Part shown: positions 1 through 12,190 of the stretch, piece after piece
How the letters are laid out: each line of letters begins with the position of its first letter
Numbering within the stretch: position 1 is the stretch's first letter
Source: Lytechinus variegatus
Lineage: Eukaryota; Echinodermata; Echinoidea; Temnopleuroida; Toxopneustidae
Reading direction: 5' to 3'
DNA length: 64,000 nucleotides
NCBI RefSeq assembly: GCF_018143015.1
Contig: NC_054748.1
Coordinates: 18,045,356-18,109,355 of the forward strand
Notes under the pieces: model-generated
What the model was told of the DNA's origin: nothing
Seen by the model: only the letters and a program-made list of their open reading frames with translations
The model's database searches: none
Translations under genes and position numbers: made by a program

Positions 1-115
1 TTTTTATTTTACATCCGATTTCAATGAAATTTTCAGTGTTACGCTTGTTTGATTTTTCTCTTTTTATTCAAATCAATTTTTGCTTGTGGTGGACATGTCC
101 TTTAAGAGGAAAGTT
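1..115. repeat. Fragment of a MITE-like repeat
   Basis: These bases resemble the right end of the repeat at 45511-46077: both hold a phrase like ttttcagtgttacgcttgtt followed by a ctctttttgaa-like stretch and a run ending near tcctttaagag. Only the right half is present because the window starts here. It is non-coding. Confidence 0.5.
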
Positions 116-2394
116 GCTTTCACACTGCACGTAATTGAAGGGAGAAATAATAAAAGAAAATGGAGTGAAAGTGACAGGAAACTTTTAATTAGGTTTCAAT
201 TCCATTAGAGGGGGTAGGAAAAAGTGAAAACAGACCAAAATAGCATTAGAGCGAGAAGAAAGAGATAGGAGAAGGGAGAGGTTGTAAAAGAAATAGGAAC
301 AGAAGTTACTAGGAATGCAGAAAAAGAGAAAACAAAATTAAAAAAACAGGAGAGAGGTACGGGGGAGAAGTCTGCTCGCAGATACGATTTTTTTTATATA
401 TACTAGGTTTATTATTAGCAACAATCTTCCAATTCTTGATTTTTTTTTATTCTATCTAGAAACCAAAGCTCTCACTATTCTATTTCAAAGAATTGTATAC
501 GTGGTTTTGGACATGCCAAATGTTAGTATGTAAGAGGGCATCGCTTGCAAATCCTAGAGTTTATTCATCTCTTCAGCTCAGGTTGCGTAAACTGTAATCT
601 GACGATACCCCTGTGGTCAACTGGCTGAATATTAGCTGATTAAGTTTAGCAACCCTTCTTACGAATTATTCCTAAGTTGTATATGCATGTAACTCCTGCC
701 TCTTTGTATTTTTTTTTTGCATTTTTATCAATTTGATACCAGGTCTTTACCACCTGTCATGCTCCTCCAATATTATTAGGCATTTTAGCTATAATTGTTA
801 GCAACTGCTTGGTTTAATTCCAATGATTAGAGCAGAAAATGATATTTGACTTCACCTGACAACATACTAGTACTATTTATTTTTTTCTATATTCTCCAAA
901 TCTATACATTTACAATATTGGTTATGCAAACTCATGCATCGCACTCTTGCGGATACCCCCCCCCCCCTATTACGTGTCATAATTTCCTGAAGTACACAAT
1001 TTATTTCCTGAGTATTTCAAATTGTACATGTTTAGCGAACAGTTCTCGACACGCAACGCTTGATCCTCGAACAATCGACCCAACATTCACTGAATCAGAT
1101 GTAGATTTTGTATATATCTAATTACATAACCAATGACAATCTGAACTTGGTGCTAGCAAACATTTTGTTCTCTTTTTTTCTCTCTTTTTTTTAAATCAAG
1201 AATGGCCCGTTTCTGAGTGTCAACTTGTCAGGCCTTATATCCTTCTGTTTAATATGATAACATGCATCCATCCGTCTAATGTATGCAATTACTCGAACAA
1301 TAAACCAAATACTTGAGCATGTTATTCGCTATATATCAGTCGAGTCAGCTGAATGCTTTCAGTATGCCCTTTTTATTTTTAGACAAACGGCTGCTAAAGC
1401 ATATCATGATGTGCATATTGTTTCTTGGATGAATGTAGCAGCTCCCAATGTGCATGCTTTTCTTGCATGTTATTACAATGCCTACAACTTCGATAAATTA
1501 TCTTTTGAATCTACTATTGCATTCATTATGTTTCTTCTGTGATAGCAATTTTCTTGGGTACCTTAATTGCCCTGCTCCAAATTCTCAAGCACAATTGACA
1601 TAAATTGTGTCAGCGCTGCATTCACCAATTACCACACTGCATTATCATGACAGTAATAGCCCCTATACTTGTTTAACATGTTAAACTTCCAATCGCTGTT
1701 GATGCATGGAGCTAGAGCTTTATGGTTGATGCACTGCATTTGGAATTCAACGGCCTCATTTCTGACTAGATACAGTTGCATAACGGCGGAAAGGTTGAAT
1801 TCGATCCTGCATAACATCACGACAGCGATTGGAAAGCGTTTAGTAACTAGACGCGAGACTCCCCCCCCAAAAAAAAAAATAAATAAAATAAAAAATAACA
1901 AGAATCTGGTTAAGTCATCGTATCCAAAATTGTTTATCAATATATGATATTACATTCTATTTTTAATTTCTTGTCAATTCACACGCTATTCAAAACGTGC
2001 GAATGTACGTTTGTGGGTCCGGAGGCTAAAACCAGACTTCCAATACCTCTGCTACTGTTTGCAACGCTACCCACAAAGCGACTTATTTTGGTCTTGCTCT
2101 ACTGTTAATTGCATACCGACAATAACTGGGGTTCCTAACTTCCTGTTATTACATAGTTAACTTATAATAAACCACTGTTTCATTGAAATAGGCTTATTTT
2201 TATCCATGTCATGACCACTCGGTGAAAGCGCTGTTCTGATTGATGTTTGATGTATGAACTTTTCATTGGTTGTTTACTGCTGACCAATATACATATTTGT
2301 TCTTTAAGATGTCATACACTAAAACAGTTAATATCGTGGACTATTGTGGTGGACAGCGTTGTGCAAAAATAGTAAGGAACGTTTCCACTGTTTA
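116..2394. other. No gene seen; AT-rich intergenic DNA
   Basis: Short open frames occur on both strands, but none has a recognisable domain, codon bias or splice context. The stretch contains a C tract at about 957-967 and a C/A tract at 1861-1880, which are typical of decayed repeat ends. No RNA gene was recognised. Confidence 0.6.
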
Positions 2395-2560
2395 ATACCT
2401 TAGTCACATTTGCTCTGCGGTGGCCGTGCGGCGGGTCGGAGGCGGCCGTTTTATTCATTTTCATTCAAACCACCTACATACCCGGTACAAAAAATGTTAG
2501 AACGGCTGTTTCCGACTCGCCGTGCGGCCGCAGTGGAGCGGGTGAGACCTGCGTGCTAGT
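2395..2560. repeat. Small GC-rich palindromic MITE
   Basis: The left part reads gtcacatttgctctgcggt and continues into a GC-rich block. The right part carries the approximate reverse complement (accgcactc-type block ending near gtgagacc). The left terminus matches both ends of the larger palindromic element at 36362-38220 (atacc.tggtcacat.tgct), so the two are probably the same family. No target duplication could be fixed. Confidence 0.5.
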
Positions 2561-2998
2561 AACTGCTTTTACAACTATTCATGGAACATGTGCTGAATTG
2601 TTCTCGTTTTCATAAGATAAAATCAACGATTTTATATTTCCTAAGGGGAGAAACGCAAAGTAGTTTTATTTCCCCTTCACGTGGCCTTGTCTGTATAGCG
2701 TTCTCAATCACATCCGTTTTTACATTTATTTTTTATTCTTTTTCTATTCATTTTTTCTCTTGCATGTTTCATTTGTTTCTCGTTTCCCTCTCTTCTACAA
2801 CATCCTCAAAGTAGTAATGTTCGTTTTTGTATCTGGTTTGGTTCGGGTTTCTTATCTCTTCTCTCTATTTACTCTTCTTCCTTTAAACTTGTATTGTCCT
2901 TTCTCTTGCACAGCATATTTTTATTTCCTCAGTCTCCCATTTCTTGCACAGCATCAGGAGCAGGAGCACGACGGCGTGTCTAGCGTATCTAGTGTAAT
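2561..2998. other. Pyrimidine-rich spacer, possible LINE 5' leader
   Basis: T- and C-rich sequence with no supported gene. It directly precedes the open frame of the retrotransposon, so part may be its 5' untranslated region. The 5' end of that element could not be located. Confidence 0.35.
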
Positions 2999-5900
2999 TC
3001 TTCCCAGCTCCGACGGCTGATTTGTCTGACTTTCCATTCAGCTCGTTATGCAACGATGACCTGTTGTCTCTTTCATCACAACACGGCGCTACGTTAGAAA
3101 ACCCCTATTTTGATGCTTATATAAAAAAAACTTCCTGAATGATAATACTGCTGATCTTAACTCGATCTTTGACCCAAACGACCCATGTGGGCAGCTTAAT
3201 ACTTCACAGTATTTTACAGAACAAAATTTTAAATCTTTCATTAACTCTAGCAGTCTTGAAGAGGATATTTTTCTTCTCCATCTTAATATTCGTAGTGCCA
3301 AGAAAAATTTCGATAAGTTAAAATTATTTCTTGATAATAATCAGTTTCCCAAACACTCAGTCATTGGATTAACTGAAACGTGGTTTTCGGAAAATCCTTG
3401 TTCTCTTTATGCACTCTCTGATTTTAATCTAGTTGTTAATAATAGAACTCTTAGACCTGGTGGTGGTATTGCACTTTATATACCCCAACAATACGAATAT
3501 AATCTTATAAATAATATGACTTTATCCAATGATGCTTTAGAATCACTCTTTGTTGAAATCATTAACCCTAAAGGAAAAAAATCTGATATTGGGAGTTTTA
3601 TACCGACCTCCAAATTCGAATACTCAACATTTTCTGGAAACCCTCAAAGAGTTTTTACTCAATCCAGTTCTTAAAAATAAAGAATGCTTTTTTATGGGGG
3701 ACTTCAACATCAATTTAATAAATTGCAACACTAACAATATTTTGCAAGAGTTCCTTGAAATGTTTTTGACTAATTCTTTCTTACCACTAATTACTAAATC
3801 AACGAGAGTAACTAGCACTTCTGCAACTATTATAGATAATAGTTTTAGTAATGTAACTTACCCTGCCCCCATAGCTGGTATAGTCCTTAGCGATATTTCT
3901 GATCACTTTTCAATTTTTGCGAAGTTGTCTAAAAATAAACTTTTTAAGAATGAATCATATAATACTTCCTATCGTAAAATAACCGATGATAACATTTCCC
4001 GTTTAATTAATGATTTAGACAATACAGACTGGTCGACCATTTTTGACTCCACAGACGTTGATGTAGCCTACGACTCTTTTATAACCAAATTAACGTCTTC
4101 ATTAGATACCCATGTTCCTATTATTACCAACCGAAAATCAAATAATAAAAAAAATCCCAGTACATCCCTGGATTACTAAATCTCTCTTACGATCTATTAA
4201 CCGTAAAAATAACCTCTATTATAAATACATCTCTAAACCAAGCGAAAACTCTCGTTCTAAGTACACTTGTTATAAAAACACCCTTACCACATTATTACGT
4301 ATCGCCAAAAGGGAATACTACACTTCTCAATTAAACATCTACAAGAATGATATGAAAAATACATGGAAGATTATCAATAATGTACTGAACAAAAAGAAAA
4401 AAAGCTCTACAATCACAAAAATAAAGTCAAACAATGCTATCACAGACGACAGCAGCATAATCACGGGAGAGTTCAATTTGTACTTTTCAAATGTTGGCAA
4501 CAACTTGGCTAAAAATTTACCTCGAGCTAACAAATCATTTTCCGATTTCCTCGATGACCCTAACCCAAATTCTATGTTTTTTAATCCTACTAATCCAATG
4601 GAAATAATAAGTATAGTTCGCAATCTACAGAATAAGAATGATGTACGATGGCATACCTAACTTTCTACTAAAAAAAATTATTGCAGCCATCGTTGACCCA
4701 TTGGTACATATCTTTAACACCTCTCTTAGCACTGGACGGGTCCCAAATAAAATGAAAATCTCCAAAGTCATCCCACTGTTCAAAAAGGGTGATAGCCAAC
4801 TCGTTTCCAACTATCGTCCGATATCCTTACTAACCTCATTATCTAAAATTCTCGAAAAACTTGTCCATACCAGAACAAGTGCTTTTTTTTCAAATTACAC
4901 AACATTTTTTCAAACTCCCAATTTGGATTCCGTGAAAACCATAGTACTTCCCATGCAATTTTGTCATTTATTAATAAGGTCACCACTTCCATCGATAATA
5001 GTTGTCATACTGTTGGTATTTTCCTGGACTTCTCCAAGGCCTTCGACACTATAAACCATGAAATTCTTCTTCATAAACTACGTCATTATAGAGTTAGAGG
5101 GAAGGCCTTGGAGTGGTTCAGGAGCTACCTCACTGACAGGACCCAATTTGTATCAGTTAATAATAGCATTTCATCTACTCTTCCAATTACGTGCGGTGTC
5201 CCCCAGGGTAGCCTACTAGGCCCACTTCTTTTTATTACTTATATCAATGATATTAAAAATACATCAGATTTGCTTTCATTTATACTTTTTGCTGACGACT
5301 CCAATATTTTTTTTTCCCATGATGATATTAATCAACTCGTTAGAATCGTAAATTCTGAACTAACAAATGTTACAGATTGGATCAAGGCCAACAAACTTTC
5401 ACTTAATCACCAGAAGACAAACTACATGCTTTTTAGCAATAAAATTAATACTCTACCAGACAGTATTTTCTTCGATAATTTTGTTCTTAATAATGTTTCC
5501 ACTACCAGATTCTTGGGTGTCCTTATTGACAACAAATTATCTTGGAAGCCTCAAATTGATAGTATATGTAAAACAATTTCCAGAAACATTGGAATTATTA
5601 ATAAACTAAAATTTTTTCTCCCTTCTCGAACTTTTTTAACATTATACTACACCCTTATTCTACCATATATTAATTACGGAATAATTGCCTGGAGATGTGC
5701 AATACAAACACAACTTAATAGAATACTACTTCTCCAGAAAAAAGCTCTAAGAATAATTTTTCAAACACACTTTAGATCACATACTGATACCTTATTTTTT
5801 GAAAACAACATTCTCAAAGTAAGTGACATATATCTCTTTGAACTTAGCCAATTTATGTTCAAATTAAGCAAGGAGGATCTCCCCACTATTTTCTAAAATA

Positions 5901-6131
5901 TGTTCCAAAAAAAAATGCATCAGTACACTGCTACCCAACACGGCAACGACAATATTATCACCTTCCTTTAACAAGAACTTTATTTGCAAAGAATTCATTT
6001 GTCTTCTCCGGGCCTGCCTACTGGAACTCTCTGCCTCAAGATTTTAAAGAATCCCCTAATATACATATTTTTAAACGCAAACTGAAAAAAAATGTTAATT
6101 TTGCAATACTCGTTGCAAGCAGGTCATGCTG
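2999..6131 (+). pseudogene. LINE ORF2: endonuclease plus reverse transcriptase, frameshifted
   Basis: This is the protein that nicks target DNA and copies the element RNA into it. Visible parts are the endonuclease motifs LNIRSAKKNF near 3268 and GLTETWF near 3365, YRPPN near 3600, GDFNIN near 3700 and SDHFSIF near 3900. RT motifs are NYRPISLL near 4809, FLDFSKAFDTINH near 5026, GVPQGSLLGPL near 5190 and the catalytic FADDSNIFF near 5285. The C-terminal GPAYWNSLP motif lies near 6009. The reading frame shifts at least five times: near 3570-3590 (A7 run), 4141-4155 (A8 run), about 4635, about 4885-4920 (T run) and just after 5890. Most shifts lie in homopolymers. As written the gene cannot give a full-length protein, so I call it a pseudogene; sequencing or assembly errors in homopolymers are an alternative for some of the breaks. 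Confidence 0.85.
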
Positions 6132-6656
6132 AATAACTGTTTTTTTTTCTTTCTTTATATTCTCGGCGTTAATGTATATGTGTATTGTATGCTTTCATAT
6201 TATATACATATACATGTATAATTTGTTATTGCTTTTTTCTTTTTAAAATCGTAATTAGCCAAAGTACCTGCTCCTGCTGCCCGCTTTCTTTCTACGTCAT
6301 GTGCACTGCACTTCTCTATCCCTCCCCTCTTCTTCTCCTAACCCACCCCCCCCCCTTCCACCTTAATGCTGTTTGTATTTATTTGTAAACAAAAGCTCTA
6401 CATATCATTACGACTCAGTGTTTTTTGTGTGTAATGAAACTAAGTTTATTTAGGGTCTTGCCTTTTGTACAAGCTTGGCTTTTTTTTTACTTTCAAATAC
6501 AAATGTCATATTAGGTTTTTTTTATTTGTTAAATCATGTTCCTTAAGTCTAAGATTATGTTATATATATCTATTATGTTTTGAAGTATTTTCGACCTTAT
6601 CATGTTATATTTATCATTCTTATGTTGTGAAACGGACATCAATAAAATCAAATCAA
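2999..6656 (+). mobile_element. Non-LTR retrotransposon (LINE), Jockey/CR1-like group, decayed
   Basis: The element contains, in order, an AP-endonuclease region, a reverse transcriptase and a C-terminal tail, followed by an AT-rich 3' region of about 0.5 kb that ends near aaaatcaaatcaagg. The 3' boundary is my estimate from the end of the T-rich tail and the aataaa-like signal at about 6641. The 5' boundary is not seen. The order endonuclease then RT and the RT motifs place it with the Jockey/CR1-type LINEs rather than L1. Clade assignment within the group is uncertain. Confidence 0.8.
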
Positions 6657-6840
6657 GGTGGTTTTCAAGGAAAGAAAGGGAGAAATAATCGAGATAAAAG
6701 CGCTGATGGGAAATTTAATTTGAGCCAAACTATTTCTTTCCGCTGAGCAATTCAATAAGGAATGTTAAAAATATATAGAATAATGATAATGACCACACAG
6801 CTTTGAAGAAGCGTTGTTAGTTTGACACAAAAAACAATAA

Positions 6841-7290
6841 TTATTCGGCGGAGCTATTATCAGCGGAGCATTTGTCCCTACATGCGGAGCAAATTTCGGC
6901 GGAGCAACTGTCCCTACGTGCGGAGCAAATATTGGCGGAGCAATAGTCGCCGGAGCATGTGACGTTCGGGTAGCATTTGTCGCCGGAGCATTTGTCGCTA
7001 AATGTGGAGCGATTGTCGGCGGAGCAACTGTCGGCGGAATAACTGTCGGCGGAGCAATTGTCGGCGGAGCAACTGTCCGCGGAGCAACAGTCGGCGGAGC
7101 AACTGTCGGCGGAGCAACAGTCGGCGGAGCAACTGTCGGCGGAGCAACAGTCGGCGGAGCAAATATCGGCGGAGCAAATGTCGGCGGAGCAAATGTCGGA
7201 GGAGCAAATGTCGAGGAGCAAATGTTGCGGAGCAGATGTCGCATTTTGGGGAGCATTTGTTACCGGAGCAATCGTCGCCGGAGCATGTGT
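6841..7290. repeat. 15-bp GC-rich minisatellite
   Basis: About 25-30 tandem copies of a 15-base unit close to ggcggagcaactgtc, most regular between 7010 and 7210 and more divergent at the edges (gtccctacgtgcggagc variants). Because the unit is a multiple of three and lacks stop codons in most frames, long repetitive ORFs run through it in several frames on both strands. These ORFs are products of the repeat and I do not call them genes. Confidence 0.9.
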
Positions 7291-7962
7291 CGGGTTACCT
7301 CCCCGAGGACCCGCCCATCTCTATGGCACTGTTCAAAATGCCCCTAACCTTGGTAGTACACAATGAAAGGATTAAAAAAAAAGAAAATACAGGCTCTCCC
7401 ATACTTCGGTTAATAAAAATGTTTTGCTTGAAGAAGGAATATTCAAAGCTAAAGAAGAACATGTTAAAAAAAAATCAAGCAAATAAATAGATTTGAAAAT
7501 TAATTTTGACCGCATAATTTGAAAATTATGGCAAAGATAATGAAACAGTTAAGAGGAAGTCTGCTGATTAGTGCGAAGTCCGATCATCATATTATTAATT
7601 TTGTGCCACTTTGGCATAAGCCTTCTTTTTAACCCCGGACAAAAACATTCCATGTTCGCTCAGGCATGAACAAAACTTTTTTTAAATGGCATTTGAAAGA
7701 TAAGATTTTAGAGCACCTATTAACACCAAAATATAGACATCATAATTTGAAACAATTTTTTTTGAAGACTTTTCAAATCTTTCACGGTTTTTTAAATGCA
7801 CTGTAGTATAAGTGTAAACAAATTATATAAATATGAGATGTTGTACATGTAATTCATACATGTACTTAATACAAATACATTTATTTGCAAATTCCACGCA
7901 GTTCCATTTCCCATAATCCGATTAACCACAATTATTGAAAGCCAGCAACATTAGCATCTAAA
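7291..7962. other. No gene seen
   Basis: AT-rich DNA between the minisatellite and a hAT element. Open frames that run in from the minisatellite end here without any recognisable domain. Confidence 0.6.
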
Positions 7963-8749
7963 CAGTGGCGGCACCAATGGGGATGGGGGCACAGAACCGT
8001 TGCCCCCCCCCCTCAGAAAACCCCCAAAAAAGTGTGTATTGAAACAGTATGTTATGCTGCCATAACATCGTCTTCAAGTCGTAAAGTTTTCAAAAACAGC
8101 ATTTTTCACTCTTCAAATTAAAAAAGTCTTATCCAGGCACCGTTAGCTAAAAAAATAGTAGTTAAATCGTTCAAGTCATCGTACAAAATTTATAGTTTCG
8201 CGCGCACTTCACACTCAAAATCGTACTTAAATGAGATAAATTAGTTCAATAGGATAAAATATGGGGCATTAAAATCCAATGTCCAAGTAAATTAACGCAT
8301 ATTATTTTATCGTGGTGCGAGTTTCCACTATTTGTTTTAGCGAGATCTTGTTCATATATAATAATAAAAGCTGAATGTAAAAAATTGTGACCTCGCGCTT
8401 CGCACTCGCATCAATTGTTTAGTAAGATTTCTATCTTGTTTACGCTTACAAAACGTGCTTAGAATTTACAGTTACCATCTCAGGGTATTACAAATTTTCA
8501 GCTTGCGCTTCGCGCTCTCAATATCTATCTGTGGGATATCACCTCACGAGTCACTGTAAACAGACATAATCAGGTCCTTTTTAGAGTCGGTAGGGCCTAT
8601 ATTAATTTTCTAAAAATAGCTCGCCTTTTCCGCTCAATTTCATGAAGCGGGCAGAATATTTCATGTCCACCTATGTTCCCCTCCAAAAAATGTCATTTTT
8701 TCCCCCATTGTCCCCTCCTCCTAGTTTAAAAACCTTGGTGTCGCCACTG
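7963..8749. mobile_element. Non-autonomous hAT-type element
   Basis: Terminal inverted repeats read cagtggcggcaccaa on the left and ttggtgtcgccactg on the right. The flanking 8-mers are catctaaa (7955-7962) and cttctaaa (8750-8757), a one-mismatch 8-bp target duplication. CAGTGG-type ends with 8-bp duplications are characteristic of hAT transposons. There is no transposase ORF; the interior holds cttcgcgctcgc-like motifs and C tracts next to the ends. Confidence 0.8.
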
Positions 8750-9189
8750 CTTCTAAAATACAGCATACACATTTGTTAAAAATATTTTCTGGATAGGATG
8801 TTTATCATATACCCATCATATTCACCATTTTCTTGAAAATTCAATGTGTGTTTTTGAAAATTTGTTCCAAGGACATCGTAAGAATTTCCTGCAGAAACAA
8901 ATTTTGACATTGATGAATTTCCATTTGCAGTAGTTTATGGTGGACCTGAAGGGACATCGCAAATAGACCAAATCGCGAATATTCACGACGAATTTCACGA
9001 CATCGTGGATTTTGTCGCGAATTATTCACGAAGTCAGTCCCAAATTTCGTCGCCAATTTGAATATTGACGACAAAACTCACGACATCGTGAACTTCGTCG
9101 CCAATTTCCTCGTGAATTCGTTTTTCTTGCCCGGGCAGTATGCGGGTTGAAACTAATTCGTCTGCTAGCTGCTAATTCCTCCACAACTG

Positions 9190-10472
9190 CAGTGGCGTAG
9201 CTACTGAGATTTGGTGTGCCCCCCCCCCCCCCCAGAAAAAATTGGCAGAGCAAAAAAAAAAGAAAAGAATAAAAGGAGAAAGAAGAAAGGAAAAGAAGAA
9301 GAAAGAAAGAAGAAAAAAGAAGAGGGGAAGACGAGAGTGAATGACATAATGTGAGGGGAAGACTTGCAGTTTAAAAAAAAAATCTTTTCATGTTACTATA
9401 TAAAAAATTTTCTGTCGCTTCGCGCCATAAATGCCTGTTCGATGGGACTCATATCTTGCTCAAAAGGCTGATGTGGCGCAAGTTTTGGAGTCAATATTCA
9501 AAACATATTTCAGCTCGGGCATCGAGCTTTCATTATTTTTTTTTATTTACAAATTTAAGTGCTCTGTAAAATGTCCATTTTATGATCTACATATGAGCAT
9601 TTTAAGCTCACGCTGCGTGGTCACATTGTTTGATTTGCCAAGTTTATATTGTCTACGTGTATTCCATAATGTTCCGTTAAACAAATGTATTCAGAATGCC
9701 CAGATTTGACGTATAAATATAAAACATGCGCGATCGCCTGCATGTTCTTTATATTATCCATGCAGTTTTACATCAGAATATCAATAATTGTCTGCTCACG
9801 CTTCACGATCGCATACCCAATGGACTATATCCTATTAATGACTTACAAAATATGAATAAAGTGTCCTGCTTTTAGGTCTAAAATCTCAGTTTTCTTCCTC
9901 TTACTCTTCGCGCTCGCATCAATTGTTTAGTTACATACCTATCCCATTAATTAATACAAAAAGTGCTTAGAATGACCATTTTATTTTAGGTCGGAATGTC
10001 AAAAAATTTGCTCGCGCTTCGCGCTCGCATTATTAAAATATATACCGTCTTCGTGGGTAACTGTAAGCAGTCCTTAACAGGTCCCTTTTCGATAATGCTA
10101 GAACAGTTGATAAAAATTTCTGTTCGCGCTTGGGGGTACATACGAATCTTGTTCAGGATCACACATAACATTGCCCAGAAAATAAAATTTTCAGGAAAAA
10201 ATACATTAAAGTAAAAAAAAATCGCTCGCGCTTCGCGCTCGCACTTTTTATAAGGCTTATGAGATTATTTTATGTTTATGTTGTTTTATAAGAATAAAAC
10301 TAAGAAGTGACTGATATAGGTGAAGATAATTTCGGGCCCCGTCCCCTATTGGCGAAAGTCGGATCTGCCCTTGTGGACACATACACACACACCGGAAAAA
10401 TGGCCGGTGCCCCCCTGAAAAAGCAAGGACCCCCAGTGCCCCCCCGGGAAAACAATCCTAGCTACGCCACTG
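9190..10472. mobile_element. Nested non-autonomous hAT element
   Basis: Ends are cagtggcgtagcta and tagctacgccactg. The flanking 8-mers are cacaactg (9182-9189) and cataactg (10473-10480), one mismatch. The interior carries a C tract next to the left end, a purine-rich block (9245-9380) and repeated gctcgcgcttcgcgctcgca motifs at about 10010 and 10223. No coding capacity was seen. It is inserted inside the palindromic element at 8944-12049. Confidence 0.85.
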
Positions 10473-10851
10473 CATAACTGAGTCTCCATAGTCTAATGCA
10501 ATTTCTGTCAATTAACTTTTCCGCCTAACAACCGTAATGGTCCAATAACCATTTGGTCCAGTCATCACTTCGTCTATTCACCAGTTCGTTTATGAGCATC
10601 TCATAACTAGTTGGTCTAATATCAATTTTATTTTCCTTAATTTCGCCCAATTAACACTTAGTTCAATTAGACCAAATGGCATATGGAATAAATGGCAATT
10701 GGACCAACCGGTTATTAGACGAAATGGCAGTTAGACCATGTGGATAGTGGACGAACTGATGGTAGAACAAATGATAGCAGACGAGTTGGCATTAGACCAA
10801 CTGAAAATAAACCATTGAAACGACAGAACGATGTCAACTGCTATCCTTATG

Positions 10852-11390
10852 CATAGGCGGACCCAGTGGGGGCGGAGGGGCTCGCCCCCCATATTGGCCA
10901 AGCAAAAAGAAGGGAAAATGGGAAGAAAGAAAAAAAGGAAGGAAAAGAGAGGAGAAAGATGAGTGAGAAAAAAAATATGAAGGGAAGACATGGAAATAAA
11001 AAGAATCTTTCATGTCACTATATAAAATTTTCGCTTGCGCTTTGCACTCGCATTGCCTGTAAGGTGTTCCAGGGGCGGATCCAGCCTTCGCCAATAGAGG
11101 GGGGGCGAAATTATTTTTCAGTCACATTTTCCCCGATCGGCCGCTCGAAAATGATTTTTGGTCTCTGTGAAGGGGTATTCTTTTCAGCTTTATTCTTATA
11201 AATCAATATAAATATGTAATATCATAATCCTTACTATATAATGTGAGCGCGAAGCGCGAGCTATTATTTTTTTGGAAATCTGTATTTTTTTTCTAAAATT
11301 TGAACATTCTGGGCAATGTTTGTTTTCCCCCAAAAAAATGTGTATGCAAATATATGATAACTACGAACGCGAAGCGCGAGCAGAAATGAG
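10852..11390. repeat. Fragments of hAT-like ends
   Basis: The phrases gcataggcggacccagtggg (from about 10851) and caggggcggatccagccttc (from about 11072) look like left ends of two related hAT-type repeats. Purine-rich DNA and gagcgcgaagcgcgag motifs (11225-11385) follow. Matching right ends and target duplications were not found, so these are probably truncated or nested remnants. Confidence 0.45.
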
Positions 11391-12049
11391 CTGGTGGAAA
11401 AGGTACCTGAATGCAGATAGTCATGAAGACGTTATATATTTTAAAAATCAAATAATACGAGCGCGATATGAATTTCATTTGACACTTTTACCTAAAGAAT
11501 GGAAATGCCATTTGGTCTAATTGAACTAATTGTTAATTGGGCGAAATTATGGAAAATAAAATTGATATTAGACCAACTAGTTATGAGATGGTCATAGACG
11601 AACTGGTGATTGGACGAAGTGATGACTGGACCAAATGGTTATTGGACCATTACGGTTTTTAGGCAGAAAAGTTAATTGACAGAATTGCATAAGACTAAAT
11701 GAATGTAAACCTTGTTGTGAGTAGAGGAATTAGCAGCAGACGAATTGGTTTCAACCAATGTGAATTGCGTCGTCAATATTCAAATTGGCGGCAAAATTGG
11801 GGACATCGTGAATAATTCGCGACGAAATTCACGATGAATTTTGTCGTCAATATTCAAATTGGCGACAAAATTGGGGGCGTCGTGAATTTTGTCGTGAATA
11901 ATTCGCGACGAAATTCACGATATCGTGAATTTCGTCGCCAATTTCGTCGTGATTATTCAAATTGAGGACGAATTGGCGACGTCGTGAATTTCGTCGCTAA
12001 TTTCGTCGTGAATATTCGAGTTTTGGTCTATTTGCGATTTCCCTTCAGG

Positions 12050-12190
12050 GCCACGATAGTAGTTGAGTTTGATCGGATCCAACTAAACTCTATGAATGAC
12101 AGGGCCCATATTTCTACTTTCAGGTAGAGGCTTAGCATCTGCATCACCAGGCGCGGAATTACAGGTGGGCGAAAATATAAAAAAAAAATC
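12050..12190 (+). other. Putative 5' leader of the VLIG gene with a splice acceptor
   Basis: The 141 bases between the palindromic element and the GTPase start contain a pyrimidine tract followed by CAG at 12121-12123 (tttctactttcag), a good splice-acceptor match, and a second weaker acag at about 12164. The start ATG at 12191 follows an A-rich stretch and is the first ATG of the long frame. A non-coding upstream exon is plausible. No TATA box or initiator was identified. Confidence 0.4.

Larger units (their letters stand above)
8944..12049. mobile_element. Long palindromic DNA element with complex subterminal repeats
   Basis: The left end reads cctgaagggacatcgcaaat and the right end is its near-perfect inverse (atttgcgatttcccttcagg). 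Inside both ends lie inverted arrays of phrases such as cgtgaatttcgtcg (8975-9120 and 11760-12020). A second, inner inverted pair follows (10496-10800 and 11515-11700), built from motifs like attagaccaaatgg. No transposase ORF was seen. The interior is split by the hAT element at 9190-10472 and by GC-rich repeat ends at 10852-11390. Target duplications could not be found, so the superfamily is not assigned. Confidence 0.7.

Noticed and set aside
6765-7490. Long repetitive ORFs on both strands (Ala-Pro-Pro-Thr, Cys-Ser-Ala-Asp and Cys-Arg-Arg-Ser repeats)
   Set aside because: They all come from the 15-bp minisatellite, which is open in several frames at once; no start context, domain or non-repetitive coding part supports a gene.
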